A stretch of DNA of 64,000 nucleotides from Bryopsis sp. KO-2023 (Eukaryota > Chlorophyta > Ulvophyceae > Bryopsidales > Bryopsidaceae), in NCBI GenBank assembly GCA_030272585.1, contig BSYQ01000004.1, positions 3,224,001-3,288,000 of the forward strand. Direction: 5' to 3'. The notes under the pieces were generated by a model, which saw only the letters and a program-made list of their open reading frames with translations, was not told the origin of the DNA and ran no database searches. A program made the position numbers and the translations under genes. How positions within the stretch are numbered: position 1 is the first letter of the stretch; every line of letters starts with the position of its first letter. Positions 55,201-64,000 of the stretch are shown here, piece by piece.

Positions 55201-57733
55201 ACGGTCATCGGGGAGAGGCTCCTGTACTTCCCTTCGATAGGGTTTTGCATGCTGGCAGCCCAGGCATTCATGCATAAGAGTGATGGCCAATCCAGTGGGG
55301 GTCGAAATCTCGATCCAGCCAGGAGGGTGACCAAATACCTGTCGGTAATAGGGATTGCTTCTCTTTTGGCATTTTATTCTTGGAGGACCATCGAGCGGAA
55401 TCGGGATTGGAAAGACGAGGAAGCTCTCTTTTTGGCTGCGCAAAAGGTGCCAAACACTTTTTCATCCATCATAAACAATCCCTCGTTTTTTTTTTCCTTT
55501 TTGTCCGTGGAGAACATCGATTGTATACCCCCATAATTGCACAATATTTGCCCCATATTTAAGCTGAAAATAAAATAAAATAAAAAAATATGATTTATTC
55601 CAACTTTATTCCAGACTCCAACGAGGCCATCAACCCAATCATACGTCCATTCGATCAACTCGGTGTCAGAAGCAAAATCCCAAATTTCTAACCCATTGAT
55701 TCTCTTCCCCCCCACCCCCCCCCCAAAAAAAAAAAGGTATGTTCCAACAGTGCAAAAGTCAGACTGAACAGCGGGATCGTGGAGAGGCGCCACGGAAACT
55801 GGGAGGCCGCTTTGGACCACTTCAACACCGCCATGGAAATCGAACCTTCCTATTGCGACCCCATCTACTGGATCGGATCCACGCTGGTGAATGCCAAGAA
55901 AATCGACAAGGCCATCCCAGAACTGAAGAAAGCGTTGCCTTGCGTCCATGTGGCCCGTCATGCACTGGAGGCCCTCAACAAAGTGTATGTCGCACTCACG
56001 GAGGCACAACCCGACAACCCGATGGCAGCTCTGGTGGGTTGTTTTTCAATATGTGTATTTTGAATTGAATCGAATTAAATTGTTTTACACAAGGCCTTTT
56101 GGCTGCAAGTGCAGCTCATTCAGGGTAAAAATGACAATATGTATATTTGTGTATATCCTTTTTTTTCGACTCTCCATTTCAGCCCCAAGTTTTTCCCTCC
56201 ATCATAAAAAAATCCCTCTGTTTTCGAAAATGTGTTTGCATTAAAATTTGCTTTTCCCTGTCTTTTGAACATCGTCCGATAAACTCTCTGTTTTTTTTTG
56301 GTGTCTTTTTTGGTTTAACCAAAAAAAAAAAAGGGATGGGGTGAAGTGTTGCTGGACCCCACGGTGAACAGAACAGGGGACGCTTGCGTTGCTCTGGAGC
56401 AAGCTTCCATTTTGGCGGCATTCAATTTCAGGAGCCGCCAGGTGGTCAATGCAGCCACCCAGCATTGCATCCAGGCACTCCAGCAGCATATCGCCGACCT
56501 GGGCAAAAAAAAGAGCTCCCCAATGCTGCGACTGGTGCAAGACAATGATTTGCTGTCTTCAGGTTCGATTTGAATTTTCTATTAAAAAAAAGAGGGGGTC
56601 GTTTAGTTGTAGGAGTTAGTTATGAGTAGTAGTAGTGTTTAGTTTTGGCCTTTCATAAGGGAAAATTACCTGATGGTTTATGGGTTTTTTTTCTTGTGTG
56701 TGGGTTTGTTCAGGCATTGACCCACGCAAACTGTTGAAGTGTGTCAAGGGAAGGCGAAAAGTTGCTTTTGCGGTGGCGGAGCATGGACATCAGTCGGAAG
56801 CTGCAAAACGCTCCGTCTACAAATATATCAAAGAAATGGCAAATGCTTGCAGAGGTTCTGAAATGGGAACAAATGTGCACCAATTGTTGATTGTCAGGTG
56901 TGAATTAGACATTTCCTGACACCCCCCCCCCCCCAAAAAAAAAAGGAACCCCGCCTTCTAAGAAACCCTAAATAAACTCTAAAGCAAAAGCAAAACGAAG
57001 AAATCCTGCATACCACTGTTTGTGTTGATATGGTGCCCTTTTTTCATGAATGCAGATTCATGATACTAAGAATAAATATGTTGGTGCATCTGGCCTCGAT
57101 ATTTGTCTTCTCTGTATATCCGCCCAAACTCCACTCCCTGCACCGGCAGTACATTCGCTATCCAAGTGTATGTGCATATCCCCTGCAACCTAGGTTTCAT
57201 TCCAATGTAAGCCTCCATGTTTCAACGTTTTCAGGTTTCAGAATGCCGATTCGGAAGACCCCTGGCTCCAACTCGAGTGGGGCAAAGTCGTGATCCAATC
57301 CGGGCAGCCAGCAACAGGCAAAAAACACCTGGAAGTTGCAGGGATGATGTTTTCGTCCTACCTCTCCACCTTCCTTGCCCGACAGCAAAATCCAACGGAA
57401 GAAACCCAACAGAGTCCCCAGCGGCCTTTGCCGATGTCTATGCAATTCGAAGGTCCAATCACTCCACGGGAAGCTTTGGAAGCAGGGGTGGAAAGTTTGG
57501 AGGTGCTGGTGGATTTAGAGGATGCTGGCGGCGATGGTCGAAAGGGGGGAACAGCTGAAGTTTGCTATTATCTGTCGCATGTTTGTGATATCAGGATGAA
57601 GGGTACGTTGATTCTGAATCAAAAGGATAAGAGGTGGATGGATAGATGCCTGGAAGGGTTAAGGGACAGGCCACGATGCTCATCGGAGCTCAGCCAGACA
57701 ATAAAAATTCTGAAGTCGCGTTTTCCAGAATGA
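52249..57733 (+). CDS. TMTC-type protein: membrane O-mannosyltransferase-like with reduced TPR region (13 exons)
   Basis: TMTC proteins are ER multispanning O-mannosyltransferases of the GT-C type with C-terminal TPRs. Exons: 52249-52715, 52806-52923, 53135-53230 (or from 53111, also in phase), 53467-53565, 53718-53809, 53908-53995, 54105-54302, 54622-54883, 55103-55446, 55737-56033, 56334-56562, 56714-56897 and 57235-57733; 990 aa. Diagnostic stretches: YWNALSADFAFDDAFAILGN (the DD motif), SHKSYRPITVIAFR, HPVHTEAVTGLVGLAEIL, LSKEIGITV, AWLLIYPMHLSADWSYACIP and PFFPASNVLFYVGTVIGERL. TPR-like helices (NWEAALDHFNTAMEIEPSYC) follow, fewer and more diverged than in animals. The intron after exon 4 uses a GC donor (GAG/GCAAGT). 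The acceptors of exons 10 and 11 are runs of 11-12 A followed by G. Confidence 0.9.
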
Positions 57734-58340
57734 TTATTGCTTTTCTGTTTTTGGAGGGGGGGGGGAGAGAGGGGTTGAAAAAAATCCAGGAATTGCTGTC
57801 AACGATTGCTTTTCTTGTTTTTTTGTTTTTTTGTTTTTTTTTTTGGGGGGGGGGTGGGAAGGGGGGATAGGGGGGGTTGAATATTCCAGGATTATTTCCT
57901 GTCAATGATGGACATATTATTATTATTATTGTGTATTTATTTCTTTTCTGCTTTGGGTTTCTGTTTTGGTTTCTTTGGGGGATGGGAAAGGGTGCTGTCG
58001 CTGGAAATACTAGGTGTAATATATGCAAACTACATTTACAAGAAGCAACCGAAAAGAAAAAAAAAAAAGTCCGTCCGATCTCAATCGGCCCCTAATGTGA
58101 ACTACAAAACCCCTTGATGCTTGTCAAACATTGAAACCCTTCATGAATTTCTGATCATCCAAAAAAATGCAGCAAAATCTCAAAAAAAAAAGGTCAGGAA
58201 ATTTTGCTTTCCTAACGACGCTCGTGCATTAGCTCCACCACAATTCTGAGTTACCCGTGTGATTCCCAATAAGAAAATGCATTGTTGAACCCCCTTCCGA
58301 ACTGAGTACTCGCCAACACGCTTAAAAAAACGACCACCAC
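57734..58340. other. Intergenic between convergent genes
   Basis: 3' flanks of the TMTC and ML genes. T(n)G(n) tracts occur near 57750-57765 and 57830-57870. No gene is seen. Confidence 0.6.
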
Positions 58341-58841
58341 TCAAGTAGCCTGCGTAAACCTAACTTTTTTGTTGCTGAGATCCACGCTCGTGTTTATGCA
58401 AGCCAACTCCCCCCCAGTGTCTTCCTTGGCCGTGATGTAAACGTGATACTTGTGCTTCGGAGCAAAGAGAGGGATTTTCATCGTATATTTGAACGCAGCA
58501 TCCCCCGCAGTTATCGGACAGGTCGTTGCCTCCGCCACAGCGTCGCAAATTTTCTCCCGAACGTGCCTGACGGTTTTATCGAACCACAGGATCTTGGTCA
58601 CGACTTTCACCTCGAAATCCCCAGCAGCGATGTCTCGCAACGCCGTGCCCTCCACTGTTACGGTGACGGCGCCGGGAATGTCAGGGTTATCGGGAGATTG
58701 AACGACTTTCGAGACGGTGAATGCAGCCTTCGCTGCTGCCGACCCGCAGTTCGTGAACGCGAGGTGCTTTCCTGAGGCCAATGCAAGGTAGCAAGCCGAT
58801 ATCAGGGCAACGAATGAGACTGACTGGTGCAGATGGGCCAT
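58341..58841 (-). CDS. Secreted ML-domain lipid-binding protein (NPC2 / PG-PI transfer protein-like)
   Basis: 166 aa from the ATG at 58841; the frame is open upstream only without an ATG. A signal peptide (MAHLHQSVSFVALISACYLA, cleavage near LASG/K) leads to an ML domain: FTNCGS..., SPDNPDIPGAVTVTVEG, ALRDIAAGDFEVKVV, DKTVRHVREKICDAV, TTCPITAGDAAFKYTMKIPL, YHVYITAKE and ELACINTSVDL. Cysteines fall at the four core ML positions (NCG, ICD, TCP, ACI). ML proteins bind single lipids or sterols in a beta-sandwich and act in lysosomes or outside the cell. Single exon. It converges with TMTC. Confidence 0.85.
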   Translation of the reverse strand: MAHLHQSVSFVALISACYLALASGKHLAFTNCGSAAAKAAFTVSKVVQSPDNPDIPGAVTVTVEGTALRDIAAGDFEVKVVTKILWFDKTVRHVREKICDAVAEATTCPITAGDAAFKYTMKIPLFAPKHKYHVYITAKEDTGGELACINTSVDLSNKKVRFTQAT

Positions 58842-59029
58842 CGCGTCTCTCGACAGGTCGCTCGTTCGGTGGGAGCTCAAGGGGGGCTGGTGCCAAAACG
58901 ACGACTTTTTTTGGGGTCGTCTCGAGACGACTATATTGTCGGCAGAGGAAGCGCCAGTCAGACATTGTTCGTAAATGGAATTTATTTGTGCGAAATTATT
59001 GGTTCAATGACTCTGCTCCAGCACACAAC
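58842..59029. other. ML gene 5' flank
   Basis: Putative promoter region. CGTCTCGAGACGA-type palindromic sequence lies near 58918-58930. No TATA box is seen. Confidence 0.3.
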
Positions 59030-59600
59030 TGAGTTTTGCTGAGGAGATTTTTGTTTGCTTTTCTGAACATATGCTCCGTCCTTAGCAAGGTGCTGTTCTT
59101 TGAGGAACAAAGACTGGGTATGAAAATTGCAGAATTGAAAAACGAGTGAAATGAAATGAAATGTTTCATTCTCGAACAATGAAACACAAATTCTCTTCTC
59201 ACAGATATCCAATCAAATTCCAAAAGATACTGTACAAGCCACCGTAATAACTCCTGTTCGCCCAAAAACTTGGCTGTGAATTCTGATGCTCTGTTCGGTC
59301 ATTTTTTGATCTTCCATGGAAGATGATCCATCATCTGTGGCAAAAGCATATGCAAGCAATAACCTCCAGAATTTTGAAGCCACTGCAGCACCGCAGCATC
59401 TAAATCCACAAGCAGGAACTCACAGAAAGACGAGCAACAAGATCTCCAACCCCCACGGAACCCCAGTCAAACCGAAATTACCTTCAATATCAGAACGACC
59501 CAGTGCCGACCTCTTCTGTCAGTCTGCTTGAAAATCTACCGGCATGGAGCCTTGACCATAGGCACAACCAAGAGGGGGGGGGGTTGGGGGGAGCCAGCCC
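59030..59600. repeat. Inverted-duplication segment, right arm (inner end)
   Basis: 59030-59092 and 59400-59570 match 49515-49570 and 49357-49506 in inverted orientation. The 300 bp between them has no counterpart in the left arm, so it is an insertion here or a deletion there. The small open frame at 59316-59531 lies across this join and is not called. Confidence 0.8.
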
Positions 59601-60300
59601 CCCCAGAATAAAAAAAAATAAATAAAATAAAGGAAAGTAGTTCAAAAAAAAACTTGAAAAAAATCAAAAAGAAAAAGAAAAAAATGTATAAGAAAAAAAA
59701 AAGAAAGGGGTTTCAAAGAAAACTCTGATTGATAAAAAAAGAAACAAAACAAAGAGTAAGATTTACTTGCTTTTTCCCTTATCACTTGCTTTCCTCTTGT
59801 TTGGTGTTTTTTTTGTTTTTTTGTTTTTTTCTGTGTTTTTTCCGGGTGCGGCTGAGATGGGAGCTTGAGGTGAGTTATGTCCGCATATGAAAAAAAATGA
59901 GGAGAAATTCCTTCATTATGTAAGCCTTTCTTACTGCCGATGAAGATATAAGAAAAGACAAAGTAAGAAGGGAAAGAAAAGAGAAGGGTTTAATTTAAGG
60001 GGTGGTGACTCTGAATTGGGAAATTAAAAAAAGGAAAAAAAAAGAAAGAAGGGTTTAATTTAAGGGATTTTGACTCTGGATTGGGAAATAAAAAAAAGGA
60101 AAAAGAAAAGTTTTAAATCAAGGGATTTTAACGCTGGATTGCGATATTAATAAAAAAGGAAAAAAAAAAGAAAGAAGGGATTAATTTAAGAGCTTTTAAC
60201 TCTGGATTGGGAAATTAAAAAAAAAAAGGAAAAAAAGGAAAAAAAAAAGGTTTTGATCTAAGGGCTTTTAACTCTGGATTGGGAAATAACCAAGTAAAAA
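59601..60300. repeat. Inverted counterpart of the satellite block, with a single satellite unit
   Basis: On the plus strand, in order: A-rich repeat remnants (59610-59750), one diverged 125-bp satellite unit (59765-59890, containing CCGGGTGCGGCTGAGATGGG and GAGGTGAGTTATG), a linker shared with 39.77-39.83 kb, and about six AT-rich units (GGGTTTAATTTAAGGGATTT, GACTCTGGATTGGGAAAT). The order is collinear with the left block read on the minus strand. Confidence 0.85.
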
Positions 60301-60370
60301 AAGGGGAGAAAAAAAACATGAAAGTTCTTTTTCCTATTCTTATATGTGGGAGTTTCCTGTTCAAAAAAAC

Positions 60371-60420
60371 GGTGACTCATCGACGGGATGCTGATAGGGG
60401 TTCGAATCCCTTAGTCGCCA
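60371..60420 (+). ncRNA. 50-nt tRNA-like minihelix element, right copy
   Basis: GGTGACT pairs with AGTCGCC (one U-G wobble). The inner hairpin is CATC, loop GACGG, GATG; the T-arm is AGGGG-TTCGAAT-CCCTT. Compared with the left copy, the second inner pair changes G-C to A-T on both sides, a compensatory change, and two other pairs change to wobble. A TTTTT tract follows at 60425-60429, suitable as a pol III terminator. Both copies are exactly 50 nt and share the upstream GGGAGTTTCCTNTTCAAAAA. Confidence 0.65.
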
Positions 60421-60536
60421 TAACTTTTTAGTAACAGGTTTTTACTCATAACACATTCGTAACAAAAAAAATGCCCACAACGGACACATTCATACCCTCT
60501 GCACCCCCATAGATTAAAAAAAAGGACGAATGGTGA

Positions 60537-60612
60537 TCACGATGATGTTTCCACATCGTGCTGGATTTTTTTGACAGCTGCTTTCAGGGCCTCGATTTCC
60601 CTCCTCATCTCA
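60537..60612 (-). CDS. Last exon of an unidentified minus-strand gene
   Basis: After an acceptor GTTGCAG the exon reads EMRREIEALKAAVKKIQHDV ETSS to a TGA, a coiled-coil end. Entry phase requires two bases from the previous exon. A candidate upstream exon near 60700-60770 (EADASSSKTFRELFSN) has only weak donors. The remaining exons to the right were not found. Confidence 0.45.
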
Positions 60613-60789
60613 CTGCAACGTGCACCAACAAAAACACAAAATTTAATTCTAATTAATTAATTGACCCAAATCACTCATTTGGCTTCCTTTTTTTTTTACA
60701 TCGGACTTTCAACCCATTAGTGCAACACATTTGAAAATAGCTCTCGGAATGTTTTGGAGGAGCTTGCGTCGGCCTCTGAGTAAATGTTT

Positions 60790-62440
60790 TTACTCAAAGA
60801 ATATGCATTATGCTTGTTGGAGTTGCAGTGGTTTGTTTTTAGCTAAAAGTTTTCCGGCAGATTGAATCGGTCCAAAAGCCTGAATCATGCAGTGAAGGTG
60901 AGGGCTTCACCAGGATTTGTTTTTCAAAAGGCTCCTCCCGATATAATTTGATTTTTTTTGGTACAAAAAATAGCCCACCCATCTCAAAGACTTTTTTCAA
61001 TACTTTTTTTGTTTGGTGGTGATGAGATGGGATGGTGAATGCTTGGGAAATCCACTTGCAGAAAATACTGACTTTTTTGTACAAAAACCCAGTTTCAACA
61101 GAAGGCCTTACCCAAGTTTAGATGGGTGCATTTAATGACAGTTATGGTTACAATCACTAGACAATGTTGGGGGGGGGGGGGTTATCGGAGGTCTCGGGGA
61201 AAGAGTTTCCATTGGGGTGAGGGGTTAAAAAATCGATCTCGGGTTGAGGGGTCGATGATATTTCGATTGCTAGAAAAGAGGATTCGTTGTGAAAGGGCAC
61301 ATCATCATCAGTATTGGATGGCAGTCGCAGCTTCAAAACATGGGAGGGGTGTTCATAGAGACGTGATTTTAGGTAAATTGTTGAGGTGGAGTTTCCGAAA
61401 AGGATGGAATTCTTTAATTATCATTGGGGATGCGCTTACACGTAATTGGGCACATGCAGAGGATGCAAAGAAAAGACGGTTCAAAAAAATACTGAAAAAA
61501 GAACAACAGAATTAAGTAGGTCGAGGCCACGATTTACATGGATTTGTTATGTTTGCTTCAGATTTGGGTTTTGGGGGGGCTGTTTCCACTTTTTTTTTTG
61601 TCTGGATTCGGATGGTGCAACGTACTGGTAAATAGTAAGCAATGAACAAAGAATGTAAAAGAAGCCAAAAATGAACACTTCGGGTGTTTACTTCTGTGGA
61701 GGCTTGTCTTGCAAACTGCTTAGCCCAACAAGACTGTCGCACCAGTGAAAGCGATTCTGAATGGTTGAGGTAGTTGTTGCGATGTGGTTGGGAGTGAATG
61801 GCGATGTGATCGTTCGAACAATCAATGCTGCAATTGGCTATTGATGTGACTACCTTGGTGGATTGTCCAGACGTTTTCCCTGTGTTACTGTGTATATTAA
61901 TATATATACGTCTGTCTGTCTGTCGAACGGAACTGTTTTTTTCCTGCTCCTGTAAATGAACAAGCAAATAAATAACAAAATGAAGATGGTGAGAGTGGGG
62001 TCTTGGAAATCAATGCTTTTTGTTTTTTGGATTGTCGCAGGATGGCACATCACTCATCACATCTCATCACATCTCATTTTTTTATTTGCAGGATGAATCA
62101 CTTGTATGGAACATACATATACTATATTAATAATAATTGTCAGCACTCCCAATTGTAGTTCCCTTCAAGAAAAACTTACAAAATATATAATATAATTTGA
62201 TATATATGCAGCAATGGGCTGGACTGGATGAGTAATCTCTTTTTTTTTACTTTTGAGTTTCAATTTGGTTTTCATCAGGCTGACTAATATGATAAATACA
62301 TACATATAATGCAATGCACTCGCTTGGAAATTGGGAATGTTGGGATTCTGAAACTGCAAAATGCAAGATTGGTCTATTTGAGTAACCCAAAAACACACTG
62401 AGAAACATTTTTCACTGTCCAAATTTTTTTTTACAAATCC
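60790..62440. other. Stretch without a supported gene
   Basis: Short open frames on both strands lack starts, splice signals or families. A G-run lies near 61169-61181, ATATATA tracts near 61898 and 62200, and a TCTGTCTGTC run near 61911-61922. It may hold introns of the minus-strand gene that ends at 60537. Confidence 0.4.
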
Positions 62441-62494
62441 AAATTTTGGACTGTTTTAACCACCCCCTTTTGCCCCCCTCACGAATCGTCCCCC

Positions 62495-63700
62495 ACCCTG
62501 CCCATTTTTGGGTTTTGAGTCGATCGCTGAGGTGAGGGAGACTAGGGGGTGGCCCATCAAAATAATAATAAACCAAATTTTTGTCCGTAATATCATCTTC
62601 ATAGAAAAAGTATCACTCCTGTCCATTTTTTTCCATCTATTACCCCATTTCTGTACTCCCCCTCTTTTTGAAAACTAAGGCTTTTCTCAAAACACCAGCC
62701 CATTCCTTTTCTTCTGACCCTCATCATCCAATTCTGTTCCAACTTAAACTTTTCATCTTTTTTTGGTCCCCATCACTGGCCCCCCCAAAAAACCTTTCCA
62801 CCACCCATTTTTGGGTTTTGAGTCGATCACGGCCGACCTCATTCAAATAGAGGTTGGTGCTCATGCACCTGACACTGATCGCTTTGGGGCAAAAAAAACA
62901 ACTCGTAATCCACTTGAAAAAAGTCAAGTGTAAATATATGCCATTCAATTTTATGGACCAGTGAAATCCACCTGTTGAAACTCAGATTCACTCTTGAAAA
63001 CCACACTCCTTCAAACACTGATTTTTCTTTCACTCCAGATGTATCCAAAGCCCTGTTCATAAACTTCCCAGGTCATAATGTCCCACGATAAATGTTTCAC
63101 TTGCCACCCCAGGCCAGCAAACCCCTCACTGAACAAAAGGAGTCGAACCAGATCCCACCTTGTTGTGTTCTCCTCCGCTTCCCCCCGAAACCTTTCTCAA
63201 CCACCCATGTTGAGGTGGGGCCGCCCAGTCCATCACCGCCGACCTCATCTAAATAGAGGCTGGTGGTCATGCACCTGACACTTTCTTTTTTAAAGGTTTT
63301 GCAGGGAAGAAAAAGAAATCCAATCTTTATGAAATCGAATGCACCAGAAGTTTATTTTATTTGTTCCTTAATCCCCACTCAATCTTCAATTTTGCTCTCT
63401 CTTTTTTTGCCAGTTCATTCCTTTTTTCTTCCATTCATATACCTTTTTTGTCGGGGGTTCCCATAATTCCACCAGAATTCCCAGTTCCATTTTTTTTTGT
63501 CCATTCATAAACCTGAATTATTTTTTTCGTTCACCACCAAAATTCCCAGAACCTTTTTTTTTTCCCAATGCAACCTGTTCCGTTGTCCAACCACTTCCCC
63601 CCATTACCCAATTGACCACCCATGTTGAGGTGGAGCTTTTGGTCGATCACCGCCCCACATCCAAACAGAGGTTGGTGTTGATCAACTGTTCAATATTTTT
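62495..63700. repeat. Diverged direct repeats of about 300-410 bp, 4 copies
   Basis: The block CACCCATTTTTGGGTTTTGA / CACCCATGTTGAGGTGG..., then GATCACCGCCGACCTCAT and AAATAGAGGTTGGTG, recurs near 62498 (partial), 62803, 63203 and 63614. Two copies also share CATGCACCTGACACT. Sequence between copies is T- and C-rich and variable. Confidence 0.75.
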
Positions 63701-63825
63701 TCTGGGTTTCAAGGGGGAAGAAAAAATCCCCCAAAAAGTATCCTGTTTTTTTGCGCCGTATAATCCAATATTTCCCTACCATATCGTTCAAGCCCATCTG
63801 CTGCATCCATCAAGAATTCAATGAA

Positions 63826-64000
63826 AAATAAAAAATCAAAGAATCTGCTGCCTCCAAGAATAAAAAATCAAAGAATCTGCTGCCTCCAAGAATAAAAAAT
63901 CAAAGAATCTGCTGCCTCCAAGAATAAAAAATCAAAGAATCTGCTGCCTCCAAGAATAAAAAATCAAAGAACCTGCTGCCTCCAAGAATAAAAAATAAAG
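63826..64000. repeat. 32-bp tandem repeat reaching the window end
   Basis: About five copies of AATCTGCTGCCTCCAAGAAT plus AAAAAATCAAAG, nearly perfect. The array continues beyond the window. Confidence 0.95.

Noticed and set aside
59316-59531. 71-aa ORF starting MEDDPSS
   Set aside because: It spans the join between the unmatched insert and the duplicated segment and is read antisense to its left-arm counterpart; no support.
38969-60420. LTR retroelement with a primer-binding site (TGGCGACTAGGGG)
   Set aside because: The motif is one side of a self-complementary hairpin present in both copies with compensatory changes. No LTRs, polymerase or integrase sequences are seen.
61126-61515. 129-aa plus-strand open frame
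   Set aside because: No recognisable domain, begins beside a G-run, no splice or promoter support.
1-64000. CRISPR arrays, rRNA genes or bacterial-type operons
   Set aside because: None seen; tandem repeats here have no unique spacers of regular length, and genes are split by spliceosomal introns.

Overview
The window is nuclear DNA from an intron-rich eukaryote, most likely a plastid-bearing protist or alga. Genes are split by GT-AG introns with T-rich 3' ends, stops are standard, and there is a U6 snRNA with a pol III-type TATA box. An organellar RNase J, an NDPK3-like nucleoside diphosphate kinase and a plant ANTR-like anion transporter point to a plastid. The species cannot be named from the sequence; a chlorarachniophyte-like alga is only a guess.

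Layout. 0-13.6 kb is accessory DNA. An uninterrupted Helitron RepHel gene (563-4615) is bounded by GC-rich satellite arrays built from GCGGCTGA modules (55-365 and 7.54-8.76 kb). Seven small ORFs follow, mostly helical or coiled-coil, two of them with clean introns (5.6-12.2 kb). A 569-bp Mutator-like foldback element with a 9-bp target duplication lies at 13.05-13.62 kb. 14.7-34.7 kb is the first block of host genes: nucleoside diphosphate kinase (-), an SLC17/ANTR-type transporter (+, divergent), an 8-exon leucine-rich-repeat protein (+), a 10-exon RNase J (-) and a single-exon HTTM-like membrane protein (-). I rebuilt the exons by hand; phases agree at every junction used.

36-60.5 kb holds U6 snRNA, a hairpin-rich stretch with no gene I can name, a 7.2-kb array of about 57 copies of a 125-bp satellite, and AT-rich repeats. 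A second block of genes follows: a class 3 lipase (-), a 13-exon TMTC-type protein (+, divergent) and a secreted ML-domain lipid-binding protein (-). The satellite block and a short, collinear, inverted counterpart with a single satellite unit (59.03-60.42 kb) flank this gene block. Each arm ends on its outer side in a 50-nt tRNA-like hairpin RNA element with compensatory base changes. This paired structure is the most unusual thing here.

60.5-64 kb holds the last exon of an unidentified minus-strand gene, then diverged roughly 300-400-bp repeats and a 32-bp tandem repeat that runs off the window end. The host genes look like unrelated housekeeping functions (nucleotide balance, organelle RNA processing, anion transport, ER glycosylation, lipid handling); nothing suggests an operon-like unit. 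The 5' ends of the kinase and the transporter are unresolved.
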